A stretch of DNA of 64,000 bases, taken from Anopheles merus. Taxonomy: Eukaryota; Arthropoda; Insecta; Diptera; Culicidae. The translations under genes were made by a program, and so were the position numbers. Within the stretch, counting starts at the first letter, position 1; each line of letters begins with the position of its first letter. Under the pieces are notes generated by a model. It was not told where the DNA came from, did no database searches, and saw nothing but the letters and a program-made list of their open reading frames with translations. The DNA lies in assembly GCF_017562075.2 (NCBI RefSeq), contig NC_054081.1, forward strand, positions 17,144,542-17,208,541, read 5' to 3'. Below, piece by piece: positions 43,590-57,429 of the stretch.

Positions 43590-46500
43590 TTTTGATTGAT
43601 CTGAGATCTTGTACAGTTCTAGGGAGTCAAAAAGTGGCTTTTGATAAACAATATGATAAATATGATTTATTTACTCGTTCTCAACGATCGCCATCACAAA
43701 CATCAAAATCTTTCAGAATTGAATGTATCTAATTTAGTAACCCAGTTATAAATGAACATTCGGAAACGAGCGATGTGTTGTCTTCTGAACACAATTGTTG
43801 AAGGTCGTCCCAAGGATAGGAGATCGGTTTGAAATTCAGATCAAGGCACCCACCTTGCATTATCAGAGCAGTGTGCTTGGGCACCCGGCAGTCTTCCGGG
43901 TAGCCTTAACACAATCTTTACTCTCAGGGAGATTATTCTCTCCCCGTCCCTCTCCCCTCCTGCTCCATATTTATCTAGCACACGACGTACCTTGACGTCA
44001 TTAATCGTGCCAGCGAGTGTGTGACGCGCCGTTTGATGGGACGGGAAAACCCCTCGGCAGGTTTCAGATTCCTGCCACGCACGCAAACATCCCGCACCAG
44101 AGCAGTTAACAGTTTAGAAGTAGCGCAGAAGCGCCAGGCATCACCACCTTAACCTCAACCGTACGCGTACTCCCGGTCTCGCTGTCTGGTCTTTTTGTTC
44201 TCTCCCTCCCAGAGCCAGCACAATCACGGCTACCCCGGAAACTACATGCACATAACTCATCGCACGCTCGGGCCGCACGTTTTCCGAGTGGGGTTGCCCG
44301 GTAGTGGGATTACTATGCTGCAAAATCCACTGGCACTGTATTCTCAATCCACCTTCCCCTTCCCTCCTCCGCATTTGTGGTCGAAACTCCTCCAGGGACA
44401 GCAAAAACTTCCCACTTACGCGTGCCGGCTGCCGGTTCAGCAGGATGACACGCGAAACGAAACGCTAAAGGCCAAGCCCCAACAAAAGCCCCGCTGTGGG
44501 ATGGGACACTGGGCGGGAGCGGCAGTAACGGAGGGGCGAACGGAGCGAACCCGGGGGAAGACCGAGCGGGAAGCGAAAATAACGTAACAACAAATTGAGT
44601 TATGCTTCCATTTCATTAAACTTTTACTCAAAACTTTATCTGTATTCTGCATCTTTAAATTATGTTTAGCAGCCCGTCGCACGGCCTCAGCTGGCATGGC
44701 GCAGTCCCTTTACTGAAGGCTGGGCATTGGAGCAGCGCCTAAGTGGAAGGGTTGAACGTGTAGCGTCGAGTAATGAAAACGGGCAGCAGCTCGGGCAAAT
44801 CCTTGGGCCAAAGACGCACGCGGCACGCAAAGGCGATGGCAAACGGGGGTTCCGGCATTTCTTGAAGAATGTTTCTGACTTCCTGCGGGTGCCACAAGAA
44901 ATTTCCTCACCTTCATCGTGCCGAAGCAGCGCTCAGGAAGGGCCCGGACGCGGGCTGCGGATGTTTGATGTTGAACAGTCTTTGACACGGTTTACCTTTG
45001 CATATTATTTTATTTTCCGATGAAAAAGGGCTCTCAAATAGCGGCACGTCCCATCCTCCCTAATCAGTGGAGAAGTCGCCCAGGGCACACACACACATAC
45101 ACACACATACACACAGCAACCGGAAATGGGAAGGCACCCGGCCGTCCTCGATCCCTGTGCCGTACGTCTGTAGATGTGTCACGTTTCTGGTAGAGGGGCG
45201 CGCACGCCAAAGGTGTTGGGTTGTAAAGATGCCGAGAAATTTACCTTTTACGTCCTCCTGTACCACTGTACCAAACTCTCTCGCCTGTTCCACACGCCCT
45301 GTTGCATTTTTTTTATCATCCCCGGGCACAGCAGGACAGGAGCGGCCGCGTACCGCTTTCGTAGAAAGTTTTACCGTTCGTTGTGCTGCGTGTTCTTACG
45401 CGCTTGGGGTGGGTCTTTCGTTTTGCATGCTTGCTACTTCTTGCACCTTGTTTTTTTTTACTTAGCCGCGCACGGTTACTGAGCTGAGCTGTCACAGGGC
45501 GAGGTGTTAACGGAGAGCTTTCGCAAGACACCGAGTCCGTTTTATGAAGCCGCCTCGGTACACGCCTCTGGTGTGAGAAGGAAAAGGAAAAAAATAAATG
45601 AAAACCGTATAGTGCATCCTATTGAAGTAAACAAAATATTCTGTTTGCAGTCTTGTGTGACGACGAAGAAGGGTGGTATATGTCTCTATTATTGTGTTAC
45701 GCTTTTTTTTCTTTTCTCGAAAGCCTGGTAAATTGGGATCAATGCAGAGACAGTGATGATGCAATTTGCTCTATTAACTGACAAGTTATAGAATCTGAAT
45801 GCGTAATAATAGTTTAAAGACAGACTAAACTAGATAGTTTAAAGCTAAACCCTAAATTTGAGTTTCGAACTGATTCCAAGCGTGTTGCAAGGATGTATCA
45901 CCTTCCGTATACACCACTAGAACAGACCTCGCCAGCGGAAGTTAAAACGACAATAACAATTACCGCAACGCGCTAATACTTTAGAACAAAATTGTCGTGT
46001 CCATTGATTTACGCTAATCGTAGGACCGACGTCGTGTCGCTTACCGTTGTTTGTCGTGTGCCAAACACTATCGTACTCGAAATATATTGTACCGAGGCGG
46101 TTGTTTCAGCGGGAGATAAAAATTTGAAGCGGAAAAGACTCCGTAACAATCTGTGCCGCACAAACCGGGGACTCAAAAACGCACCTAAGCTCGTTTTGGT
46201 AAAAACATGATTCGCAGATATCGGGTGGACATGCAATTCCGTGGTTGCAGTTTCCCGCTTCTCGCACAATCCCGTGCAATCTCGCCCCCCTTCCATCCGG
46301 TACGGCGCTAATTCTCCCGCAGCATTAGCAGACCATTTATCACATCGAAGAGGGTGGTAGGTGATCGGGGGAGGGGGGAAGAGACTGGTAACCCAGGGCT
46401 CAGGAATGATCAGGAACATGGTCGCATCCATTCGTGGGGTCTATTGGGATGGTGGAAAAATCGCGCGGATTAGATCGGCAGCAGTCATTTCCGGCAAATG

Positions 46501-48710
46501 GGTCCCGGTTCACACGAAGCAAAACGTTGCACCCGTCACGTGCACAACGTGGGTATGTGTGTGTGTGTCTGTGCTCAGTGGTACTATTTTCAAAACGAGT
46601 GTCGCCTCTCTCTCTAGAGGTGAGAGTCGTGGCAATTAACGACGCAATAAAATAGGCGATTTATTGCGGCTGCCGATAAGGATGTCCGGTCTTTTTCCCC
46701 TGAATGCTGGTGAAGGATGGCGGGATGAGATTCTGCGTGTGTTGGTGTGTGCTGAGGACAGGTAACAAAATAGGGTTAAAAATCAGTCAACATACAAACA
46801 TATATGTATGCTGTTGCCAGCGTTCGTACAGGTCTTACAACTGATTTATGATTAATAAGGTGGAAAACGGGGTACGGGTAGGCCGGTGGGTTGTTGCTCC
46901 AGAAGTTATGTTTGGTTGCGTAACTCTGTGTTCGAGGAAGAAGAAAACAAACAAAAAAGCAAAGCAAGGACGTTCTTATTACACCGATATATTTATTAGT
47001 CACGTCTGGTCAGCTCGTCCGTTGCAGACAAACCAACCTATAACGTGCCCGTCCGATAGCTCAAGATGCAATAATGTTTAAAACAGCGTAACTTTCACGT
47101 TGTAATGGTAGGAGCTGGTATTTTTTTGCGCTGGTGCTGACATCACCCGTGACTCAATACAGCTCACACACACACGCTCGCTCACACAAACTGTATGGGA
47201 ATTAAATGCAGAGAATCGGGCGGCAGCTGGCTTCCAGCTTGTGTCGAAGGTCCTTCTTCACGGTTGACCTGGCAGTCCCGGGGTAGCCATGGAGGCCCGG
47301 TGGTCGTATTTTCTGCGCTGCTCATTGACCGTGAAGCGAAGCATAAGAATCCACTTTTCCGCCGTGTATGCCGCTGCCTGCCGCTCCGATGTGGGTAGGT
47401 GCTCAATCAAGGTAGTGGTGCAGCGGCCAAACGTTGCTGCAAATGTGCAAACGAGACTCACACACACACACCCGGCTGCTGGTGAACCTCCAGCGAGCAT
47501 TTGCGTTTGCACACGGTTAGCCAAGAGGCCAGGCCAATAATTAATGGGCTACTTCCGATATGAGAGATGCGAATGAGAAAAGAGGAAAAGAAGAAGTACA
47601 AGATGAAGAAAAAACGTAAATATATATATAAGTTGCTGCCATTGTGGCGAATGTTACATTCGTCTGAGCGAATGAGAAAAAAAACAGGATGAGTCTAGCA
47701 GATTAATCCTGATTTATGTGTCCTCGAACTGCATTATGGTTTTGGAGTGTGCGGTAGTAGTTGTAGTTGGCAGTGGTTGGCAGTGGTTCTTTTTGCAGTT
47801 ATGGTTTTATTTTATTCTGACAAGTTGTTGATATGGTTTGCCCAGAACGCAACGCAAGTGGGATTAAAAGCGTCAAGCATTGCATAGGCTGCGCTCTGCG
47901 ATCGATCGAACAAGAAACCACCATCCACGGGTTTGCTACAGTGAGTGAGCGAGTTGAATCATTCGAGTTGAGTTATGGAGTCAACTTTACAAGAAAAGTT
48001 GTTGTGACTATTTTACTGTTTTTTGGTGATTAGTGAAATTAGTTTGCACTTGGTTCTGATTATTGGATCGGGCTGGCAACGTCAACTGTATTAGATATTA
48101 GTTATTTTGCGGAGAGTAATTTCAGCTCTGCGTGTAAAACCTACACCACTATAAAGATTAATCATAATATGTATGATAAGTAGGCGTACACAGACCATAT
48201 GACCATTGTTCGCGAATCTTCCACCTTCCACCAGAAACAATAGTAAAAAAATCGCCCATCTTTTTCCGTTCACACACCACAAATTTTCGTTGAATACAAT
48301 TATATTAATTTTGAGTTCTTGTTGTAAGAAATGCACAATGCATCACCGTTACAACACTTTAGCTCAGGGAAGAAACGCCTACATTCGGTTAACCACTTAA
48401 GGCGTTCACTCGTGTTAATCCGCCCCTGAGAAGAGCTCGTTGCGTATAAATTCGTCCTTTTCAAAGTTTTTTCCCCTTTGGTCCAGAACCCACCACGGTT
48501 CTGATCCGGTGTAACTGATCCGATGAAATCTCAAGATATATAGCGATCAGTCGATATCAGGAACCGCAGTGATACCGGCGGTCGGTCTAAACACCGTTTG
48601 TTTACAACACATATATTTTCTAGCAAAATATGCCGTGTGAAAACGTGGCTATTATAAATTACTATTATCTATAATTACAAATTATGGAACATTCAGGAAA
48701 TAATAAAATA
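43590..48710. other. Gene-free stretch
   Basis: No gene, RNA gene or intact mobile element was recognised. It has scattered short CA and GT runs, and a short TATATATATA at about 47,620. Confidence 0.4.
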
Positions 48711-48715
48711 ATAAT

Positions 48716-49470
48716 TACTTACTTACTTAGTTATCCCGCACTATAACCGCTTTGTGATCTTGCCCAGCCTCAGGAGTGTCCGAATCCGATAACGGTCTCG
48801 TGCCTTCGTCTGCCAATTTGTTATCCCGGCCTTAATGGTGGACGCCTAAACCATCTTGCCACCTCAACTTAGGCATATCATGCCAATTCGGTCTTTGTGG
48901 CCGGTCTAAAAAGGCTTTAAAGGTCCATGTCTCAGAGGCGTATGTGAGTACCGGTACTATATAGGTGCTATATAGTCCCAGCTTCGTGCGTCGCGACAGG
49001 TTGAACGTGGTTGAACAAGGTGAACTGATTTTCAGGCTGTAGATTGGTTATAGTTATTCTAACTAGCCTTATGAATTTGGCCTGGATTCCAGAGCTCATA
49101 GCATCGTACAGTATTACCCTGGCCATGCTATCATATGCAGTGTTGAAGGCAATGAAGAGATGATACGTGCCGTGACTATATTCTGCCATCTTCTCCAAGA
49201 TCTGTCATATGGTGAAGATCTGATCAGTGGTTGATTCTCTGTTTTAAAATCCTCCTTGATAGTTTCCGAATATCTTTTCCACGTGAGGGACACGACGATC
49301 TTGAAGAATCAGGAAGAATATTTTGTAAGTAGTATTCGACACCGTAATACCTCTGTAGTTGTTGCAGTCCAACCTGATTCCCTTCTTGTATATGGGGTAG
49401 ATGATGCCGAGACTCCAATCACAAGGCTTCAATTCGCTATTCCACACCTCTGTAACAATTTGATGATGAT
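48716..49470 (-). mobile_element. RTE-clade LINE, 3' part, minus strand
   Basis: On the minus strand, in order: an RT fragment IIYPIYKKGIRLDCNNYRGITVS-like (49,244-49,447, shown partly), an RT fragment with FNTAYDSMARVILYDAMSS (about 49,198-48,970), then the ORF2 tail matching 55,900-56,365, and a (TAAG)n 3' tail at 48,716-48,731. Frameshifts and an internal deletion make it non-functional. Confidence 0.8.
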
Positions 49471-50053
49471 GATGATGTTTGAAAACTATTAATTATTATT
49501 TTAAGAGCCATGGTTCGAATGAATCATTATTGCAGATTCATATGAATAAATCTACTCGAACAATCCATGACATACATTACTGTTTCTACTTCCCATCGAC
49601 AATGTTTTTTGATTCATCTGATATTATTCTTATCTTGCATCAAGACAATCAGCATGGGCTCTACTTCAAAATTATAAACTTCTAGAAAAACTATAGAATT
49701 ATATGTGTTTTTCAGCGAATGTAAGTACGAATGATGAAAGCCGCTAGCCTAGACTACTAGACTACTAGGCAATGTCCACCCGGTTTGAACCTTGCATCGT
49801 TGTTTGTTTGTTTTTCTTCCTCCCGTTTCCTGCTACCTTCAAATAGAGCGTTGCCTTACCTGCCCGCCGTCGACCCCGGGAACAAACGAGGTACGAAAGC
49901 GAAGCGCTGGATGGCTGACTTTTTGACTTCACTTTCACCCTGTGAAGCACCCAAGGGGGTGGGACAAGCGTGATGAGTGACCGGTTGCGTGTGCTTGCCA
50001 TAACCCGAGCTAACCGCAATAAACATAAATAATCACATAAATGACGGTGACAT

Positions 50054-50054
<1 letters not shown>

Positions 50055-50089
<35 letters not shown>

Positions 50090-50091
50090 CA
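50055..50091. repeat. (CAG)n trinucleotide tract
   Basis: About eleven CAG units with one CAA. No open reading frame with other coding features surrounds it, so a polyglutamine exon is not supported. Confidence 0.9.
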
Positions 50092-51702
50092 GTAATGGTG
50101 GTAGAATTGTACGATGGAAAATATGTGCTGCGATGGGTTTACGGTGTTCCCTGTTAGATGGTAGTCTGTTGTGTTGCTGCTGCTGCTGGGGGGTACATGA
50201 ATTATTGAACGAATTGGCTTTCGGTACGGTTTTGCATCGTTTGGGTTTTGTTTTCCCAAACGCGAACCGAGGGAGCCCGTACGCTTCGCGCGTGATCCAT
50301 TCAGGTCATTCGTACCATTTGATCGACAGGAGCCGAGTTAGAGTGAAAGCCCGTGTACGCGTCCATCGTGACCATTAACGGTACGGTGCACACTGCTGAA
50401 CCGGGATTGTACGGAGTGCGCACTGCACAACGACGTCCCTCGGATGGTGCGCAATTATATCGCGAAAACTGGTGGTCTTACTGCAAGGGCACGGTGCCGG
50501 TAGTTCCATCCAGCGCACTGTTCGATTGCTGTTTCGTGCGGGAATGTGGGATGCAGTAACTATCCAATCAACTAAACTACCACACTAACCTTCAGTATCC
50601 GTATCGATTACACCGTTAAAGCATAAAACACACTAAGCCATACAAACATACACACTCACAAACGTACTTGCGAGAAGGATTTGCAACAAAATCTTGTTGT
50701 CCTGTAATTCGTTTCGGTCTGGACCACGGGCACATGTTTACAGAAATTCGTATTCCAGCGCTCAACTCCCGTTCTGAACAAAGGAGGGAAAAAAAATTTA
50801 CTATGTCACGCTTTTCTTTGCTGTTGCCTGTTTGGAAAAGATTCGGCCAAAATCACATCCGCATATTTTTGGAGCAGCCGGCGCGGAGTAGGGGCGCAAG
50901 CGAGTGGCGGAAGAAAGGCCCGGCTTTGACAACGTTGCCAACGTTGCGGAACTGTCACGTCAGCGGGTTTTCTTCGCCGTCACGGTTTGGCGTCGGTCTT
51001 TCGGTGCCTCCGTTCATCATGCCAGTGCGCAGCGCTCGGTGGTGCCTGGCTCGTCCACGGCCTGCTGGAAGTTTTATTCGCAAAACCCACCCAAACCACC
51101 CAGCGCCCTCTAACGTTTCCCCGAACACACACACATTGGAAGCTGAATTCTTTATGAAAGTGGTCGGGTCGAGAAAAGAGTTGATGACGATGTGTTCCGC
51201 ACTGGACCGGAACGGCAGCCCCTTCCCCCCCGGACAGGCGGCCTAAGGCTTTCTGGCCGAAGGGGCGTTAAGTGAGCAGAGTGATCAGGATCGCCCCCGG
51301 CTGCCCTCAGAATGATTATTTGTCATTGCTTTGCCCGAGGAAATCATTGGATTTGATTGATTTTAGCATAAATTATTACATTGCAGTGTTTCGTTTCGTT
51401 TCGGGCTTTTGCCAGCCGCCTGAACAGCGCACCAGCAAACTGGCCGCAGTGTGACCGTAATTTTGGCGGACAGCTACTGGTACTGCAGTATCGGAGACAT
51501 AAACAAGAGCGAATGGAAGAAATGCGTTCCCAGCTTCCAGCTAAATTCTTCATCGTCACGCAACGTCACATCAATCGGCATCTTTCTGCAAAAAAGTTGT
51601 AGCATCCGAAAAAAAACAGAAAAAAACTGAACAAGAGCGCAAAAGGAGTGCTAGAATGTTTGCTCCATTCCACCCCACAATCAGGGATACAAGGAAGGCT
51701 CT

Positions 51703-51809
<107 letters not shown>

Positions 51810-51985
51810 GTGTGAGAGGGAGGTGTCACTTAAGATTTCGGGCTAGTAGATAATTTAGTGCCATCACATAAAGATACGTCAGCTCGGAAGCAGAATGCGG
51901 GTGCTTTCTCGGTCGATTCTCTGTGCTAACCGTTTCGCAGGCTGCTCGGAGGCTCGTTAATGTCGTTTGATTGGTGCTGCTGTTA

Positions 51986-51988
<3 letters not shown>

Positions 51989-52063
<75 letters not shown>
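51989..52063. repeat. (GT)n microsatellite, about 75 bp
   Basis: A perfect GT run, 180 bp from the previous tract and in the same phase of strand composition. Confidence 0.96.
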
Positions 52064-52064
<1 letters not shown>

Positions 52065-54005
52065 CATTACCGTGCATCGCCGGATATATGCACCGTGGCT
52101 ACTGGCCCGTACGGCTGCATACTTACCGACCGATTCCATGGATGCTGAATGCTCACCTTTTGCATTCGACCCAAGAAACATTTCAGACGGTTCAATGTGG
52201 CAAATGGTTTTCGGTGTTGCAGTTTTTTATTATCAAGTGGGGCAAGCCATAATGCAAGAGTGGGAACTATTATTTAATTTGTAAACTACTTAAACGAAGT
52301 TTAAGACACTACAACAGTAAATTGATGAGAAATGTCAAGGCTTTTACATCAGAAAAATGTCTCTGGCAGAGGGTCTTTAACATCTTTATTTAAAACTTCA
52401 TAGTCTACGTACGTAAACGTACAGCATTGCATACGAGTTGGTGAAGAAAGCTTCAGCGCTAGTGCTATGGTTAAGCCCACAAAATGTTGCTTGGGTCGAG
52501 CGATAGCGCAAAGGGGCTGAGCAAGCGGAAAGCCGCAATCTGTTCCGCAAACAGCACAAACAGCGCCACAGTCACGCAAGGCTATACGGCGGGGACAGAA
52601 CGAATCGGCGTGGGAAGGGCGTGGGGTGGGGGGACACGTACCATCGAAACGTGTCGCTATCGGCTAACATGCACCAGGGCAGCGCAACCAAGAGAGCGAG
52701 AGAGCGAGATGCCGGCTAGTCGTTACGCGTGCCGAAGGGCACGGCTGCTTCATAGATGCTCCTGTCGTATGCAAACAGCACGGCAACACATCACACTATT
52801 GCTTGGTGTTTATCCGTTAGACGCAGAGGGTTGCACAGCCCTGTTTAGCACGGCCCCCAACCTAAGCTTCATGTTCGTGTCTTAGCCACCGTTTCCGAAA
52901 ACTGCGCCTCGCTTGATACAAACACGGTCGAGATTGTTCGGCGAAAAAATAGTGAAGACAGCAGAAGAAATCCTTTAAAATGTCGATAGTTTCTACTGCT
53001 TTCCATCGGGTGCGGTGACAGATTCGGGTTCGGGACGGTCATCAAGTCCTGCCAGCATGTTTTGCAGTGTGTGTGGGTATGTTTTTTTATGGCTACTTTT
53101 GCTTTCTGACATTCTCCTGCATTTCCCTACAGCACAGAGGCCTCCCCAGTGAATGGAACGATTTGTCGAAGCTACATTAAAAGTATGTTTTCTTACTTAA
53201 CCTTTGATCGAACGAGCTCAGGCCAGCTGCCGGGCAGGTCTCGGGTGTGACAAACTGCCACATTTGCCACGGTACACGGTGGTATAATGTGTTGCAGGAC
53301 TGGGCTCTTTTTTAAACTTTTATCGCCCCAAACATGAACTTGGAGATGCTTTTAACTCGTACCTTTATGGGTGGCTGGAAGTTCGTTTGCCGTGAAGAAT
53401 CGCTTAGAGTGTGTGATTTGCACCAGGCAAGCTTTTATCGTTTGAACTGCACTCTTGCACACACACACGTGACGCAATAAAAAAAAGCAAAACGACCGAT
53501 CGCTGTATTAGACAGTATATTTAGCGAGTTTAAGGCGAGTGACTGAAACGCCATCAACGAGCTCAATGAGACAGTTTCGGTGTAAAGTATTGCACGCTTT
53601 ACACTGTTAAGCATCTCGCCAAGCGTACGATGGAAATGGTAAGTGTAAGAGAGAGATATTTATATAGAGATCGGAGTAAGGAGAGAGTGAGACAGATAGT
53701 GAATAAGAGGAAGCATTAATAAAATATAGAAGAAAAAAAAAAGAAACCATAGCACCACTTGAACCGGGGCTTCCTTTCCGGAAGAAACCACGACGTGGCC
53801 GTGAACTGGAAATAAACTTTTTCTAACGTTAGCCCCGACTGGGTTTTGAATTTTAATGTGCTTGTAACAATAAAAATTACATAAACCCGGTGCTAACAAA
53901 AAAAATGTGAAAAAACCCGTCAACCAGGAGGCGGAGTGCAAAAGCCGGATAAGTACGTCAGTTGTTATACTTATTCGTTCGAAGGAATTTCTCTCTATGT
54001 CTCTC

Positions 54006-54011
54006 TATCTT

Positions 54012-54044
<33 letters not shown>
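54006..54044. repeat. (CT)n microsatellite
   Basis: CT run after imperfect TCTCTATCTTTCTTTC sequence. Confidence 0.93.
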
Positions 54045-54051
<7 letters not shown>

Positions 54052-54364
54052 TTTCCCACACTTTGTTTTATCCCTAAAACAGTGAGGTACATTTTATTGT
54101 TTTACCACCGCGTTGACGCATTGCTTCTTTGCTAGGCTGCGGTTGAAAGTGCCGGTGTTTTTTTGTTGTGTTAAAACAACTTAAACATAAAAACCGGAAT
54201 TGACTACACAAATGTGCGTTTGGTAGGGTTTGTGTGTGTGTATGTACAGTTTGTGTAAGGCAGTGTAGACCTTTTGTCAAACGACCTACCGTCAGCGAAT
54301 AAACAGAATATGTTTCAATTAAAATAAGACGCTTGCCTCCGAGCCCAATAACTGTCAATACTCT

Positions 54365-54366
<2 letters not shown>

Positions 54367-54404
<38 letters not shown>
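54367..54404. repeat. (CT)n microsatellite
   Basis: CT run about 320 bp from the previous one. Confidence 0.93.
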
Positions 54405-54410
<6 letters not shown>

Positions 54411-55884
54411 TTCTTTTATTCATGAGAGCATTTTATGGCTTGAAGCACCTTTAAAACTCTCTAGGTGGTGTACTGGGCGGGAGGAGTAGTATGGCATTCT
54501 TCCAACATTTTCGTCCTCAAATCTACCTGCCCTGCTGTTGCTGCTGGAATGCCGGAATGCTGTTGCGCTGGATGTAGATGTCTTTACTTGCTCCAATGAC
54601 TGCTTTGTGTATGCCTGTGTGTATGTGCGTCATTCGGATCGTCGGCAATTATCCAAATGGCTTGTACTGCGCTAAACAGATCCGGTGCGACACGCTTCGG
54701 TCTTGGGCGGGCGGACGTAGTCATTAAACCGGCTGGCTGGTACGGTTTGGTTGCGAGAAAATATGATAATTTTCCCTCCCGCGTGTACAGTGCTCCCGAG
54801 CATTGGTGGTTATATGAGTCCTGCCGTCCCGTTCCCTCTCTCATCAACTGGGTCCCACACACACACACACCTAACCACCACGCACACCATAGAACGATCT
54901 GTATTTTTTCCTGGTCCGTGCCATGTTTTGCTTGTCCCATTGGATCTGACTTGGCGAGCACAGTTTATTATGAATAGCTAATAGAGTGCCCAACGGAAGG
55001 GGGCCATGTTGGCGGTTTTTTTTCTTTTTGAGTATGTTTGAAAGAGGAAGGTAGGGGGGTAGCCGCCGAAGTACACTGTTTTGTTTGATGTTCGGCCACC
55101 GGCATGGCGCTGTTTGCTTTGGGCGAGCGGGTGACGTTCGTGGCGGTTGCCACACAAGCAAAACAAAAGCACATTTTAGGTTTGTGCGTGTGTATGTGTG
55201 TGATGTGGGCTTAAAATTACAATGTTAATAGAACAGCCGTGGCTCCGGCTCATAGTAAATGGGGGAAAAAGGTTATTTTACAAAAGTGCGTCTATTCTGT
55301 TCGCAGCGAGAAAATATTTACACTGGCAACAACAAAAGCATGCATCAAAATGACAGTATGGAGAAGACAAAAATAAAAAACGCAGTGAAATTATGGATCA
55401 ATTATTGTGCTATTAATTTTTCATTGACAATGGCGTTAGTGAAAAGGGCACATTAAAAGCTGAAATTACCAATTAATTCAACGCTGCCATTGGTTGGTGG
55501 TGTCGAGGTTGCTCTGTAAACTGAAGCTGTGTAAATTTTTGTAATTGAAATTCTGAAACTCTATCAACGATACAGGGGGTTTTGGCTCATCAATTGCCCA
55601 TCATCATGCATACGGAACTATTATTTTGCATACGGAAACCAACTCGTTATTATAAACAATGTATAGGTTTTTGTGAAGTCTGACTTGCGAAGTCATCGTA
55701 AACCCTCAATTGGACACAGTCAGCTCTATTCTGTCCTTGTAAAGAATGAAACTAGTTTGAATCTGGCGTACTCGGGATCAAATTGTGTTGGGCTTTATTG
55801 TTTTGGATCCATAAAGCTACAAAGGAATTATTTGCGTACCATGTAAATAATTATACCAGTTATATCAGATCAGAAAAAGCAGTT

Positions 55885-56393
55885 CACCTCAAAGAACTTG
55901 TCGCGACGGACGAAGCTGGGACTATATATTACCTATATAGTACCAGTACTCACATACGCCTCTGAGACATGGACACTGTCCAAATCTGACGAAACCCTCT
56001 TAGCCGCGTTCGAGAGGAAGATGCTCAGAAGGATACTTGGCCCCGTATGTGTGGAAGGACAATGGAGGCGCCGCTATAATGACGAGCTATACGAGATGTA
56101 CGGCGACCTCACTGTCGTGCAGCGTATCAAGCTCGCCAGGCTCCGGTGGGCTGGCCATGTTGTACGCATGGAAACGGACGACCCAGCCCGTAAAGTCTCC
56201 GCCGTCCACAAGGACAGAGGAGGCGTGGTAGGCCCAAATTGAGGTGGCAAGATGGCGTGGAGGCGTCCGCCATTAAGGCCGGGATAACGGACTGGCAGAC
56301 GAAGGCGCGAGACCGTGAGCGGTTTCAGACACTCCTGAGGCAGGCCAAGACCGCAAAGCGGTTGTAGCGCCGGATAAGTAAGTAAGTAAGTGT
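55885..56393 (+). mobile_element. RTE-clade LINE, 3' end of ORF2, with (TAAG)n tail
   Basis: The frame from 55,898 reads YASETWTLSKSDETLLAAF, then RKMLRRILGP, RRRYNDELYEMY and GHVVRMETDDPARK, the conserved C-terminal tail after the RT of RTE-type elements. The frame breaks near 56,195 but matching sequence (DWQTKARDRERF, QAKTAKRL, then stop) continues in another frame to about 56,367. The 3' end is GTAAGTAAGTAAG. Only the last 500 bp are present, as expected of 5' truncation. Confidence 0.85.
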
Positions 56394-56599
56394 ATCAGAT
56401 ACACTGTTATAACTTATATAAGTTAGAAACCAATATTGCCGATATACTTTATACATGCAGGTATACGACAATATAAATGTGAGAAAAATAAAAATATACC
56501 AAAGAAATTTATTTCTGCTACCTTTAAAGCAGAAATATTATTGAAAACCCAATTGTTCACTTAGAAGTAGGGAACTGTGATAGGAAACCAAATCGTGGG

Positions 56600-57400
56600 T
56601 ATAAACAAGGCGCATAAAAAACTCGTCCATGTGCGCCTCGATGTGACTCGAAAAGAGAATAAACACTCTCTTCAATAAAGTATCCTGAACCTTAACCGAG
56701 TAAGACGCCTTTCTAAAGCTCAGCCAGTAAGCCTCACGACCAAGTGTTAGGGAATTTCAGCAAAAAACTACCCTTAGGTACCCTGGCCGAAAGTTAATGC
56801 GAGTCTGAGAGCACTACCCTGTACGTCCTTCGTTGAAGGTAATACATTGGGATGCTAAACGAGACAAGCTTGTGGATAAGTCTACAATGCCAGACATTGA
56901 TAAATGTTTTTTCGACATCTAACTTTGAAACCACCGCGAGATTTCTCTAGTTGCTTTCGAACCTTATTTCATGTAAGGGTATTCGACCCCCCATGATGGG
57001 TTATGTGGGATTTATTGTGGCCCTAAACCCGTGCAGCGGATTGAGATGCTGATGCGATCGCACTATGCAACTCCTCGACCTATCCAACCCTGCCGGTGCG
57101 CTATTAATCGTATTACTTTTTCCAGAGCGAACCTTAGTATCTGGAGAGTAGTAGAGTGATCAACATGGAAGCCAAATTGCTCCGCCGGAACAAGCTCAAG
57201 TGATTTCACAGTTTACTGTAGAGACTCAAATCCGTCACTCTCTCAAACAGTTTTCCCTGCGAGGTAGGGAGATTGATTCGGCGATAGCTTACGCGATTCA
57301 TGGGGTCTTTGGGTTGAGGATGGCCACCACTCTTGCGTACTTCTATGCTTTAGGAAGGTAGCCTAGCTTAAGGCAACTGTGAAAGATATTGCTGATCAAG
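56600..57400 (-). mobile_element. Degenerate Jockey/CR1-like LINE fragment
   Basis: Minus-strand conceptual translation, with several stops and frame changes, contains GKLFERVTDLSL, LELVPAEQFGFHVDHSTTLQ and an EKVIR block, the motifs before the catalytic RT boxes in Jockey- or CR1-type elements. Old and inactive. Confidence 0.6.
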
Positions 57401-57429
57401 CAGATGGCTATCTTCTGAAGATGAAATCT

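Noticed and set aside
50055..50091. A polyglutamine-coding exon
   Set aside because: Frames on both strands close soon on each side, with no splice-site-bounded exon.
50668..51246. A 192-residue frame
   Set aside because: No conserved motif; rich in Arg, Ser and Pro as expected from chance frames in GC-rich DNA.
55573..55660. A further CAGGGGGTTTTGG-start MITE
   Set aside because: No matching inverted end or TA duplication could be found downstream.
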